Positions 1 to 7,499 of a stretch of 16,689 bases of DNA are shown here, piece by piece (within the stretch, counting starts at the first letter, position 1; every line of letters starts with the position of its first letter). The position numbers were made by a program, and so were the translations under genes. Source of the stretch: Syntrophomonadaceae bacterium (GTDB lineage Bacteria > Bacillota_D > Dethiobacteria > DTU022 > PWGO01); NCBI GenBank assembly GCA_003554535.1, contig PWGT01000147.1, forward strand, positions 1 to 16,689, written 5' to 3'. The notes under the pieces are model-generated. The model was not told the origin of the DNA. It made no database searches and was given only the letters and a program-made list of their open reading frames with translations.

Positions 1-39
1 ACCGGTTAGCTTAAGGAAGCTACGTCTAGATAAGTTCAT
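1..39 (-). CDS. N-terminus of a Tat-exported protein (partial, runs off left edge)
   Basis: Only 13 codons are present, reading MNLSRRSFLKLTG to the window edge. The segment S-R-R-S-F-L-K is a textbook twin-arginine (Tat) signal motif. An AGGAGGTG ribosome binding site lies about 10 bases before the ATG (on the plus strand, acctcct near 51-57). Proteins that begin this way are commonly molybdopterin oxidoreductases such as formate dehydrogenase catalytic subunits, or other cofactor-loaded secreted proteins, but the body of the gene is outside the window, so the function is not assigned. It lies downstream of a terminator and so is probably a separate transcription unit from the sigF operon. 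The start and the Tat call are well supported; the enzyme identity is a guess. Confidence 0.72.
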   Translation of the reverse strand, partial: MNLSRRSFLKLTG

Positions 40-97
40 AGAAAAACTACACCTCCTATTAATTTTTTGCTAAATTATATATAGTTTATAAATTCAT

Positions 98-113
98 GCC
101 CTTTTCAGGGCTG
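98..113 (-). other. GNRA-type hairpin in the leader of the Tat gene
   Basis: On the minus strand the leader reads GCCCT-GAAA-AGGGC, a five-pair stem closed by a GAAA tetraloop, in the roughly 135-base AT-rich leader between the terminator at 176-217 and the Tat ORF. It does not match a riboswitch class I recognise. It could be an isolated hairpin or part of a longer structured leader. Confidence 0.3.
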
Positions 114-175
114 AACTCCTCGGAAAAGCTTGCTTTCATTAACAAGCGATAAACTTTTATATATTTGACCTATAC

Positions 176-217
176 AAAAAGAAACGTTTTAATTATTTAG
201 ACAATTAAAACGTTTCT
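176..217 (-). terminator. Rho-independent terminator after the small ORF
   Basis: A perfect 15-base inverted repeat (arms 180-194 and 203-217, loop 195-202) is followed on the minus strand by a run of five T (plus-strand A at 176-180). The stop codon of the small ORF at 205-207 lies inside the first-transcribed arm, as is common at real operon ends. It closes the spoIIA-sigF-small-ORF unit and separates it from the Tat gene. Confidence 0.8.
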
Positions 218-426
218 GAACAGCCCAATCCTTTATTTTTCCCTTCCGTTTGCCAGCCAAACTGGACTTTAATAACAGGAATTTGGGCATCTGCGCTATC
301 CACTGTAGCAAGCTTATAGCGAGATTTGCCTTCTGCCGTGAAATCATCAGAAACCAGATGGCCTACACAAAAGACATACAGAGGGAACAACAAAACAAGT
401 ATTTTACTCCATACATTTGCCAGCAA
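205..426 (-). CDS. Small putative membrane protein downstream of sigF
   Basis: This is an unrecognised protein of about 73 residues (79 if a GTG at 444 is used). The TTG at 426 is preferred because a GAGGGGG ribosome-binding sequence lies about nine bases upstream. One hydrophobic segment (WSKILVLLFPLYVFCVGHLV, about residues 6-25) suggests an N-terminal membrane anchor or uncleaved signal, followed by a polar tail of about 45 residues. It is on the sigF strand, 225 bases after sigF, and its stop overlaps a perfect terminator stem; these are the main reasons to think it is expressed. B. subtilis has spoVA genes after sigF, but this sequence does not look like a SpoVA protein. I assign no function, and it may be a non-coding remnant. 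Confidence 0.42.
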   Translation of the reverse strand: MLANVWSKILVLLFPLYVFCVGHLVSDDFTAEGKSRYKLATVDSADAQIPVIKVQFGWQTEGKNKGLGCSETF

Positions 427-444
427 ATATGGTAGCCCCCTCAC

Positions 445-651
445 CTTAATTAGTTAAAAAAACATATACTATATCTAAAAAAGCAATCACAATAATGTCT
501 TTTACAATTTTTCTGCATAATGGGCGCAAAAATTTCACTTTCTCTTTCTAAATCAAATCTATTATTGCATACAGATGTCCTACTGTCAAATATAAGAGTT
601 TTCCCTCTTTTCTTGAAATTCTATTAGGGAATTTACCGTATTTTGGTGAAG
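445..651. other. AT-rich gap between sigF and the small ORF
   Basis: This gap of about 200 bases holds no convincing terminator (only a weak AAGAG/CTCTT hairpin near 600), no coding region with a ribosome binding site, and no promoter I can defend. If the small ORF is not real, the non-coding stretch would extend from 40 to 651. Confidence 0.5.
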
Positions 652-1299
652 TTACTCATTCATAACACCCCTCATTTTGGTAAGAACCCTACTTTCCAGG
701 CGAGATATCTGTCTTTGGGTAGTCCCCATCAAGTCAGCTACATCTTGCTGGGTCTTTTCCTTAAAATAGCGGTAAAATATAACTTTTCTTTCATAAGTAG
801 TTAGCTTTTGCAAGCTTTCCTGTAAAAAAGCCCTGTTAACTGTTTTCTCAGCCTCTGAATCCACCGTAGCCATGTTTGCTAAATATTCTTCCCCCGGGAA
901 AATTAAAATCTCTTGAAATTCCATATAAACAACAGCTTCTTCACAACTTACTCCTGACTGTTTGGCTATTTCATTTATATCACGCTCTCTAGCACCACGA
1001 TTTTTGAGCAGATCGTGTCCTCTACGCAGGTAACCCTGGATTTCTCCTGTAATCCATTTCACCGCATAAGTTGTTAATTTGGCCCCCTTTGCAAAATCAT
1101 ATTTTTCAATCGCTTTCCACAAACCAATATTTCCCACTTGTTCCAGGTCTTCCAAATCATGATAAGTAGAGACAAAACGGCTAGCCATCGCCCTTACCAG
1201 GGGGCGTAGTTCAACCACCAGCGTTTCTCCTGCTTCCTCAGAACCATTACGATAACGAAGAAGCAACTCGTTAATCTGAGACTCCGTTTTGCCCTCCAT
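652..1299 (-). CDS. sigF: RNA polymerase sporulation sigma factor SigF, compact form
   Basis: This is the forespore sigma factor, held inactive by SpoIIAB and released by dephosphorylated SpoIIAA. Region 2 lies at about residues 32-92, including DLEDLEQVGNIGLWKAIEKY and TTYAVKWITGEIQGYLR. Region 4 lies at about 163-210, with the helix-turn-helix TQQDVADLMGTTQRQISRLE. At 215 residues it is about 40 shorter than B. subtilis SigF (255). The loss is mainly an N-terminal tail and the start of region 3, where the usual KVSRSLKE-type segment and its following helix are replaced by a short LLKNRGARERDINEIAKQ stretch. The ATG has AAAGGAGATG upstream and overlaps the end of spoIIAB by 29 bases, implying translational coupling. 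Identity rests on the spoIIAA-spoIIAB-sigF order more than on sequence, which is divergent. Confidence 0.9.
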   Translation of the reverse strand: MEGKTESQINELLLRYRNGSEEAGETLVVELRPLVRAMASRFVSTYHDLEDLEQVGNIGLWKAIEKYDFAKGAKLTTYAVKWITGEIQGYLRRGHDLLKNRGARERDINEIAKQSGVSCEEAVVYMEFQEILIFPGEEYLANMATVDSEAEKTVNRAFLQESLQKLTTYERKVIFYRYFKEKTQQDVADLMGTTQRQISRLESRVLTKMRGVMNE

Positions 1300-1753
1300 T
1301 TATAGCATCTCCTTTAGAAGATTTTGCAGATATTTTTTTGACCATGCGTACGGTAGTTCCCTCTTCCTGGCCGGTTATAACTGTCAATTCATCCATAAAG
1401 CTCTCCATAATAGTAAACCCCATCCCCGATCTCTCCATTTCTGGTTTACTGGTGTAAAAAGGCTGCTTAACTTTCTCTAAATCAGGAATTCCCTGTCCCT
1501 GATCGGTGATCTCTACTATGAGGTCACTGTTTTCAATACAGGCATAAAAAATAATCGGCCCAATTTCATTTTCATAAGCATGAATTACAGCATTAGTAAC
1601 TGCTTCTGAAACTGCAGTTTTAATATCGCTAATCTCTTCCAAAGTTGGATCCAGGCGAGCGGCAAAAGCTGCAATTACTGCTCTAGCAAAAGATTCGTTG
1701 CGGGAAAGGCTGGGAATTTCCAAACGCATGTAATCCTTACTTCCAGACTCCAT
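1271..1753 (-). CDS. spoIIAB: Anti-sigma F factor SpoIIAB
   Basis: This is a serine kinase and anti-sigma factor of the GHKL ATPase fold. It binds SigF before septation and phosphorylates SpoIIAA. The N box is EAVTNAVIHAY (about residues 50-60, Mg-binding N54), the G1 box is DQGQG (84-88), and the G2 region is ERSGMGFTIM (107-116). The NESFAR segment (19-24) matches the sigma-contacting surface of B. subtilis SpoIIAB. It has 160 residues against 146 in B. subtilis; the extra length is mostly a polar C-terminal tail that overlaps the sigF start. The ATG follows an AAGGGGGT site. It lies 69 bases after spoIIAA. Confidence 0.97.
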   Translation of the reverse strand: MESGSKDYMRLEIPSLSRNESFARAVIAAFAARLDPTLEEISDIKTAVSEAVTNAVIHAYENEIGPIIFYACIENSDLIVEITDQGQGIPDLEKVKQPFYTSKPEMERSGMGFTIMESFMDELTVITGQEEGTTVRMVKKISAKSSKGDAINGGQNGVSD

Positions 1754-1822
1754 TGCTAATACCCCCTTTGATTACTTACCTCGATTTCCTCTAAAATTTA
1801 AAAATAGATAAATTTGATTAAT

Positions 1823-2161
1823 TTATTCTAAACTCTGCAAGGCTTCTTCTTCCGTGCTAAAAACAGAAACAATCCTTGTTAAGCCAGAGATTTCTATTAA
1901 TTTTTTTACTCCCGGCGTGGGATTGCTAATAGCCACTTTGCCTCCTTCCCGGTCCACTTGTTTATAACGTCCTATGATTACACCTACTCCTGAACTATCC
2001 ATAAAAGTTATACCGGCAAAATTAAGAATCAAGTTACGAACTGCTTTGCTATTCCATTCCGCATCAAATTTCTCTCGAAACTCCGCTGCATGATGATGAT
2101 CCAGTTCACCAGAAAGCTCGATAATAAGGTTATTTTTTACTTGTTTGACCTTGATCTGCAT
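1823..2161 (-). CDS. spoIIAA: Anti-anti-sigma factor SpoIIAA
   Basis: This 112-residue STAS-domain protein displaces SigF from SpoIIAB when unphosphorylated; SpoIIE phosphatase reactivates it in the forespore. The hallmark FMDSSGVGVIIGRYKQ occupies about residues 53-68, and S56 aligns with the phosphorylated Ser58 of B. subtilis. SGELDHHH near residue 17 matches the family N-terminus. The ATG follows a GGGAGGGAGGG purine-rich site. It is the first gene of the spoIIA operon, with its own sigma-H promoter immediately upstream. Length and motifs are complete. Confidence 0.97.
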   Translation of the reverse strand: MQIKVKQVKNNLIIELSGELDHHHAAEFREKFDAEWNSKAVRNLILNFAGITFMDSSGVGVIIGRYKQVDREGGKVAISNPTPGVKKLIEISGLTRIVSVFSTEEEALQSLE

Positions 2162-2196
2162 GCATTGCCCTCCCTCCCAACCTGGTTACTCAAAAC

Positions 2197-2225
2197 TTAT
2201 TCGGTATCTATCAAATATTTCCTGC
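2197..2225 (-). promoter_or_regulatory. Sigma-H promoter of spoIIAA-spoIIAB-sigF
   Basis: On the minus strand GCAGGAAAT (2217-2225) matches the sigma-H -35 consensus RnAGGAwWW at every position. After an 11-base spacer, ACCGAATAA (2197-2205) matches the -10 consensus RnnGAATww at every position. The start point would be about 30 bases before the spoIIAA ATG. B. subtilis spoIIA is also sigma-H dependent, which supports the call. Confidence 0.85.
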
Positions 2226-2231
2226 AAAAAA

Positions 2232-2238
2232 ATCGACA
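2232..2238 (-). promoter_or_regulatory. 0A-like box (Spo0A site) upstream of spoIIAA promoter
   Basis: TGTCGAT on the minus strand differs from the 0A box TGTCGAA at one position. It ends seven bases upstream of the sigma-H -35 element, a placement suited to activation by Spo0A~P, as known for spoIIA in B. subtilis. The assignment is inferred from sequence and position only. Confidence 0.6.
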
Positions 2239-2244
2239 ACCCGC

Positions 2245-2277
2245 AAAAAAATTCCCTCATGGCCCAGCATGAGGGAA
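2245..2277 (-). terminator. Rho-independent terminator after dacF
   Basis: A perfect ten-base stem (TTCCCTCATG / CATGAGGGAA, arms 2268-2277 and 2252-2261, six-base loop) is followed on the minus strand by a run of seven T. It lies about 95 bases after the dacF stop and just upstream of the spoIIAA promoter, so it insulates the two units, although B. subtilis allows dacF readthrough into spoIIA. Confidence 0.9.
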
Positions 2278-2373
2278 ACAATTACATTCATTTTATATAT
2301 ACACAAGTTTAACAATTGAAGACCAGCCATGCCTTGTTTAGAAATTCTCAACTAGCTTATTTATTACATTTGT

Positions 2374-3678
2374 CTATCTCATCCAAGCCTCCATAAGGCG
2401 GTATGTAATCTGCCAAAAATCCGCCCGGGGAACTTCCCGTGATGCTATCAAATCAACTACCTTCTCTTGATCTCCATGTACAGCCTTCAATGTTCCTAGC
2501 TTATCTCCTTCTTGAACTGGAGCATTCACCACTTCCACCAGCTCAATATCTTTTTCATAATCAACCTTTTCACCTACCGGGCATAGCAGAGTTAGGTGTT
2601 CCCTTGCCACGATTTCTACATAACTTTCTTTCCCTTTGTCCACTTCTACAATCTCAATGTTTTCCCCACCCCTGGCCACCGGAATAGAAAAATAGCGGGA
2701 AAAACCACTGTCAAGGAGAGTTTTGGCAGCCTGGTACCTGGCATCTACATCGGAAACTCCTAACACTACAGCCAGGTACCGGGTATCTCCTCGCAAAGCT
2801 GTTGCAGCGATACAATTTCCGGCTTCATTGGTAAAACCGGTTTTTAAGCCATCACATCCCCTGTAAGTGCGTACCATACGGTTTGTATTGCTCAAAAACA
2901 CTTCGCCTGCTTCAATCTCTCCTTCCAGGAAGTTTTCATCCATCCATATAGTTGTATAGGAGTGAATCCGGGGATGATTTAAAAGAGCCCGGCTCATTAT
3001 GCTGATATCATAGGCAGAAGTATAATGTTTTTCGTGGTGAAGCCCGTGAGGATTAACAAAATTGGTGTTGCGCATTCCAAGTTCTGCAGCCTTGTTGTTC
3101 ATGGCATTGACAAATAACTCCACTGAACCTTTTACATGCTCGGCAATGGCAATAGCTGCATCATTTGCAGATGCCACCATCATCCCCGTAAAAATTTTAT
3201 CCAGGCTCACCTGGTCCCCTTCACTCAAAAACAATTGGGAACCACCCATCGAAGCCGCCTGAGAAGAAACATAAACTGAGTCACTCCAGTGGACCTCGTT
3301 AGCCTCTACTGCTTCCATAACCAGCAAGGCAGTCATAATCTTGGTTAGAGATGCCGGATAAAGTCGTGAGTTACAGTTACGCTCAAAAAGAATTTTTCCC
3401 GTATCAACCTCCATGAGAAGGGCAGCGTCTGCTTCAAAGTCAAAATCAAGGGCCTCCTCGCTTATTTGTTCTCCGGTAGCCTCCTGATCTTTATTTCCCG
3501 GCAAATTTTCTTTCATCTCTTCTGAACTTCTAAAAGCTTTTTTAAGTTCATAAAAATCCCCATCATTTACCTGTAAACCATATGAATGAAAATCTTCACC
3601 CTCCGCCACCACCTGACTTCCACCTGGCCATAATAACAGACAGAGCATCAATATGATCCATTTAATTGTTTTCAACAA
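2374..3678 (-). CDS. dacF: D-alanyl-D-alanine carboxypeptidase DacF (penicillin-binding protein)
   Basis: This is an S11-family DD-carboxypeptidase that trims the terminal D-Ala from peptidoglycan stem peptides; in B. subtilis DacF acts in the forespore. The N-terminal hydrophobic segment (about residues 5-25) is a signal peptide. The catalytic motifs are complete: S110-L-T-K113 (in YPASLTKIMTALL), S170-A-N172, and K279-T-G281 (in DGLKTGFTNEAG). The C-terminal part resembles the PBP5_C domain and ends in an amphipathic helix (FWQITYRLMEAWMR) suited to membrane anchoring. The segment of about residues 26-80 is an acidic, probably unstructured linker longer than usual. The start is TTG, seven bases after AAGGAGGT. 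The place before spoIIAA matches B. subtilis. No convincing sigma-F or sigma-G promoter could be picked out upstream. Confidence 0.93.
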   Translation of the reverse strand: MLKTIKWIILMLCLLLWPGGSQVVAEGEDFHSYGLQVNDGDFYELKKAFRSSEEMKENLPGNKDQEATGEQISEEALDFDFEADAALLMEVDTGKILFERNCNSRLYPASLTKIMTALLVMEAVEANEVHWSDSVYVSSQAASMGGSQLFLSEGDQVSLDKIFTGMMVASANDAAIAIAEHVKGSVELFVNAMNNKAAELGMRNTNFVNPHGLHHEKHYTSAYDISIMSRALLNHPRIHSYTTIWMDENFLEGEIEAGEVFLSNTNRMVRTYRGCDGLKTGFTNEAGNCIAATALRGDTRYLAVVLGVSDVDARYQAAKTLLDSGFSRYFSIPVARGGENIEIVEVDKGKESYVEIVAREHLTLLCPVGEKVDYEKDIELVEVVNAPVQEGDKLGTLKAVHGDQEKVVDLIASREVPRADFWQITYRLMEAWMR

Positions 3679-3784
3679 AAGACAACCTCCTTTCTCACTA
3701 CCCTATCAATTGCGCTCCAAATTCAAACACAATAAGCACGATTTAACTTCTGGGTAGCCAATTTTTTTTATTTTTACCTGCTAA

Positions 3785-3822
3785 AATAAAAAAATACCCC
3801 TGAATCGTAATTCAAGAGGTAC
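3785..3822 (-). terminator. Rho-independent terminator after pdp
   Basis: On the minus strand a stem built from GTACCTCTTGAAT and ATTCAGGGGTA, with a small bulge, is followed by TTTTTTTATTTT. It lies about 75 bases after the pdp stop and about 110 before dacF, so it ends the xerD-deoB-pdp unit. The plus strand also carries a weaker T run after the stem (3823-3829), so it could act in both directions. Confidence 0.75.
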
Positions 3823-3893
3823 TATTTTTAAGTAGAAGTCAATGTATAAATATCTGAGTTGAGTAAATAAACTCAAGTTAAACTTTTGTTCAG

Positions 3894-5237
3894 CTACTTT
3901 TGTTCTGCTTCTATATAGATATTTGCCGCACTTTCCCCATCAACTACCTGGTATATAAGGGGAAGTGAAGAAACTTTCTCTTCTTGAACCTTAAAAGCTT
4001 GCGATGCTTCCTGCAAACCTGCATCAAGCTTATGGCGGTCATTAGCATACAAGGTAAGCAGGCTATCACCTCTGTCAACGAAGTCGCCTACTTTTCTGTG
4101 TGCTTCTATGCCTACTTCCGGGTCAATATCATCCCCCTTATATAGACGCCCGGCACCTAAATAAAGGCTGGCTCTTCCCAATTTAGAAGCATCCATGCTA
4201 ACAATGTAACCTCTCTGGGAAGATTTAATTTTCTCCTGCATTGATGCTGCAGGAATTTCACTATTTTCTAGCAGATTAAAATCACCATTTTGAGCTTCTA
4301 CTATCTCCCGAAACTTCTCGTATCCCCAACCTTCATCCAGCAGCTTGGCCGTGTAATTGAATGCTTCCTCATAGTTTGAGGCTTTCCCTGCGTCTTTGAT
4401 GAGATGTGCAGTCAGAGACAGAGCTAACTCCCTTAAATCAGCAGGCCCTTCTCCTCTTAAAGCAGATAAAACTTCTTGTATTTCCAGGGAATTGCCTATA
4501 GCATGCCCCAGAGGCTGGTTCATATCAGTAACTACTGCCTTCACCTGACACTCCAGCCTTTCACCCAATCCTACCATAGATGCAGCCAGCTTAACTGCTC
4601 TCTCCTTTTTTTTCATAAAAGCGCCACTGCCTGTTTTAACATCCAAGATAATATGATTAGCTCCACCGGCAATCTTTTTGCTCATAATGGAAGCAGCAAT
4701 GAGGGGGATGCTGTCCACCGTTGCTGTTACATCGCGCAATTCATATATTTTACCATCTGCCGGAGTTAGTTCCGGGGATTGGCTTACAATTGCACCTCCT
4801 GTGCGGGAAACCTGGGCATGCAGCTGCTCTGTTGAAAGAACGGTTTTCAAACCTGGAATACTTTCCAGTTTATCTATGGTCCCTCCGGTAAAGCCCAAAC
4901 CACGCCCGGACATCTTGGGGGCATATAGCCCGGCAGCAGCCAGTAAAGGCACTACCACCAGGGAGGTTTTATCTCCAACACCACCGCTGGAATGCTTGTC
5001 CACAACAGGGCCGGGCAGATCCTTCCATTTCAATCTTTGGCCAGAATTAACCAGGCTCCATGTGTAATCTGCCATTTCCTGCCTGTCAAAGCCTTGTAAA
5101 AACACACTCATTAAAAAAGCCGACATCTGGTAATCCGGCACGCTTCCCGACAGGTAACCGGAAACTAAGTAATCAAGCTCTTCTTGCTGCAAAGAAAGCC
5201 CATCTCTTTTACGCGTTATAATATCTAATGGTTGCAT
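3894..5237 (-). CDS. pdp: Pyrimidine-nucleoside (thymidine-type) phosphorylase
   Basis: This enzyme catalyses reversible phosphorolysis of uridine or thymidine to the base plus (deoxy)ribose 1-phosphate. The 447 residues are full length. Motifs include the N-terminal helical domain, the phosphate-binding KHSSGGVGDKTS (81-92), the family signature SGRGLGFTGGTIDKLE (110-125), and MSKKIAGGANHIILDVKTGSGAFMK in the middle. The C-terminal PYNP_C domain runs from about residue 345. The ATG follows AAAGGAAGTGG. It lies 15 bases after deoB. The product (deoxy)ribose 1-phosphate is the DeoB substrate, so the pair forms a salvage module. B. subtilis has punA at the matching place between drm and dacF; here pdp takes that position. 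Confidence 0.95.
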   Translation of the reverse strand: MQPLDIITRKRDGLSLQQEELDYLVSGYLSGSVPDYQMSAFLMSVFLQGFDRQEMADYTWSLVNSGQRLKWKDLPGPVVDKHSSGGVGDKTSLVVVPLLAAAGLYAPKMSGRGLGFTGGTIDKLESIPGLKTVLSTEQLHAQVSRTGGAIVSQSPELTPADGKIYELRDVTATVDSIPLIAASIMSKKIAGGANHIILDVKTGSGAFMKKKERAVKLAASMVGLGERLECQVKAVVTDMNQPLGHAIGNSLEIQEVLSALRGEGPADLRELALSLTAHLIKDAGKASNYEEAFNYTAKLLDEGWGYEKFREIVEAQNGDFNLLENSEIPAASMQEKIKSSQRGYIVSMDASKLGRASLYLGAGRLYKGDDIDPEVGIEAHRKVGDFVDRGDSLLTLYANDRHKLDAGLQEASQAFKVQEEKVSSLPLIYQVVDGESAANIYIEAEQK

Positions 5238-5252
5238 TCTTTTCCACTTCCT

Positions 5253-6557
5253 TTAAAAAAGTAATTCTAAAAATGAATTCCCTGCTATTTCTCCATGGTT
5301 TTCCACTCCTAAAAATTCCATGACAGTGGCCCCTACATCAGCCATGGTTTCCCGGCTTCCCAGGTAAATACCGGCACTATCCCCAAAACAGCAGGAACCT
5401 TCACCCATATTTCCCTCATTAAGTCGCTGGGAAATTCCTCCCCCATAAACAAGAAGGGGAACATATTCCCTGGTATGGTCAGTCCCCGGCCAGGTAGGAT
5501 CACACCCGTGGTCAGCAGTAATAATTATTAAGTCATTCTTTTCGTGCACTCCGGTCAGAAATTCTCGCAGAAAAGAATCAAATTCACCCATTGCCTTGGC
5601 AAACCCTTCTGCATCATTGCGATGCCCGTAAAGTGTGTCAAAATCGCCAAATGTCCCCCAGATCAATCCATTTTGGGTCACATTTAGCGCCTCCCAAAAA
5701 CCCTCGGCTACAGCCTCATTACCACCTTCTACAGGAATATAACGAGTCACACCCCTCCCATTGAAAATATCCCTGACCTTGCCCACCAGGGTAACTTCCA
5801 AACCATCTGCAGCTAACAAATCTAAGAGGGTAGGGCGGGGAGGCTCCAGAGAATAGTCCCGACGCCGCAGGGTCCGCTTATAATCACCTGAACATCCTGT
5901 AAAAGGACGGGCAATTACCCGGCATACAGCATGCTTATGGCAAAGTATTTCTCTTGCCTTGTAGCACCAGTTATAGAGAATATCCACCGGAACAATATCT
6001 TAGTGGGCAGCAATCTGGAAAACGCTATCAGCAGAAGTATATACAATAGGGCACCCTGTTTGGAGGTGCTCATCTCCAAGTTCATTTATTATCTCGGTAC
6101 CTGAAGCAGTTTTGTTTCCCAACACTTCACGTCCGATAGCTTCCTTAAATTTTTCCATTACTTCCGGAGGAAATCCTTGCGGATAAAGAGGGAATGGATA
6201 GGGTAGAACTGTACCCGCGAGTTCCCAGTGACCGGTAGTGGTATCCTTTCCCGGAGATTTCATAGCCATACAACCATACGCAGCCTGAGGAGGGAAAGCA
6301 GGGGGAACCCCCGTTAAAGTAATAATGTTCCCTAATCCCAGCTTTTGCAGGGTGGGAATTTCCAGCCCGCCCACCTGGCGGCTAACACCTGGCAAAGTAG
6401 CAGCTTCTTCGTCTCCATAGCTTTCCGCGTCTGGCAAAGCACCTATACCGGCCCCATCTAAAATCAAGATAAAGACCCGACGTGAATCAGGACTAGACAA
6501 AGAAGAGTTACAATTTTCTGCTTGTCTGTAAAAACCTTGCCTATCCATAAAAATCAA
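5253..6557 (-). pseudogene. deoB: Phosphopentomutase DeoB interrupted by one in-frame TAA
   Basis: DeoB isomerises (deoxy)ribose 1-phosphate to the 5-phosphate; it is a di-Mn enzyme of the alkaline phosphatase superfamily. The N-terminal part (to 6000) has [11 protein letters not shown] with the metal Asp, the KDTTTGHWE segment with the catalytic Thr, and [17 protein letters not shown] (6000-6002) follows. The same frame continues with DIVPVDILYN, RVIARPF, RDYSLEPP, GDFDTLYGHRND and TADHGCDPTWPGTDHTREYVPLL, which carries the remaining metal ligands. Family members read QIAAHEE or QIACHEE here, so a single GAA-to-TAA change explains the break. Neither half could be active alone. A start at TTG 6557 overlaps the xerD stop, or ATG 6548 may be used; both give about 25 residues before the conserved [10 protein letters not shown]. 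True pseudogene, sequence error and readthrough are all possible. Confidence 0.88.
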
Positions 6558-7441
6558 GCCCGGGGGTGAGTTTTATCGTAGATTTCCCTTATCTTGCGCC
6601 TGGTAATTTGTGTATATATCTGGGTAGTAGATATGTCCGAATGTCCCAGCATTTCTTGCACAGAGCGCAAATCTGCTCCATTTTCCAAAAGGTGGGTAGC
6701 AAAAGAGTGCCGTAATGTATGAGGAGTTACTGCTCCATTCAAATTTGCTTTTTGAGCATACTTCTTCAATATTTTCCAAAACCCTTGCCTGGTCAAACGC
6801 CGACCATGCTGATTAACAAAAAGAGATCTCTCGTCATCGTTTTTTACCAAGATAGAGCGGCAACCGGTAATGTAATCCTGCACATTGCGAATGGCAACCG
6901 AACCTATGGGAACGATCCGTTCTTTCATGCCTTTGCCCCGGCACCGCAGAAAACCGACCTCAGGATTAAAATCATTCACATCCAAAAGCACCAGTTCTGA
7001 AACTCTTATACCGGAAGCATAAAGCAATTCCAGCATGGCTTTATCACGCAAACCAACGGGTTCGTTATCAGGAGGCTGGCTAAGCAAGTGCTCCACTTCT
7101 TCAAAAGAAAGCACCCGAGGCAACTTTTTCTCCAGGCGTGGCGGGTCAACTTGCTGAGCAGGATTATCAACTAGCACCCCTTCATGCATTAAATACTGGT
7201 AAAAAGAACGCAAGGATGCCAGGTTCCGGGAAACAGAAGATGTGGCCTTGCCTTCATCTTTTAAATCTTTTAAGTAATCCACAATTAGATCCCGACTGGC
7301 TTTGCTGACATCCTGAATATTATTCTTCTTCAAGTATTCTAAAAAAGAACGGATATCACGCCTGTAAGAATCCAGTGTATTTTTGGATAATCCTCTTTCC
7401 GCAGATAAAAAATGAATAAACTCTTCTAGTTGTTTCTCCAT
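6554..7441 (-). CDS. xerD: Tyrosine recombinase XerD
   Basis: This is a site-specific recombinase of the XerC/XerD pair that resolves chromosome dimers at dif during division. The 295 residues are the normal length. The N-terminal SAM-like core-binding domain covers about residues 1-90 and the catalytic domain 105-295. All catalytic residues are visible: R146 ([10 protein letters not shown]), K170 (RGKGMKER), H241-xx-R244 ([10 protein letters not shown]), H267 (LGH) and nucleophile Y276 (TTQIYT). The ATG follows AAGGGG. Its stop overlaps the candidate TTG start of deoB. An xerD next to the phosphopentomutase and dacF genes is typical of Bacillota (ripX in B. subtilis), so it is a housekeeping gene and not evidence of a mobile element. 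Confidence 0.95.
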   Translation of the reverse strand: MEKQLEEFIHFLSAERGLSKNTLDSYRRDIRSFLEYLKKNNIQDVSKASRDLIVDYLKDLKDEGKATSSVSRNLASLRSFYQYLMHEGVLVDNPAQQVDPPRLEKKLPRVLSFEEVEHLLSQPPDNEPVGLRDKAMLELLYASGIRVSELVLLDVNDFNPEVGFLRCRGKGMKERIVPIGSVAIRNVQDYITGCRSILVKNDDERSLFVNQHGRRLTRQGFWKILKKYAQKANLNGAVTPHTLRHSFATHLLENGADLRSVQEMLGHSDISTTQIYTQITRRKIREIYDKTHPRA

Positions 7442-7499
7442 AAAAAATTACCCCTTAGCTACTACATAATGTAAAACAAAACTGTAAAATCGTTTGTTG

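Noticed and set aside
4476..5067. Plus-strand open frames of 97 and 129 codons opposite pdp.
   Set aside because: They lie wholly within the well-conserved pdp coding region and have no ribosome binding site or recognisable domain; they are antisense shadows.
6554..7441. The tyrosine recombinase as a sign of an integrated mobile element.
   Set aside because: It has XerD length and motifs, and the neighbourhood (spoIIM, deoB, dacF) is the standard chromosomal one; no att-like repeats or phage genes are nearby.
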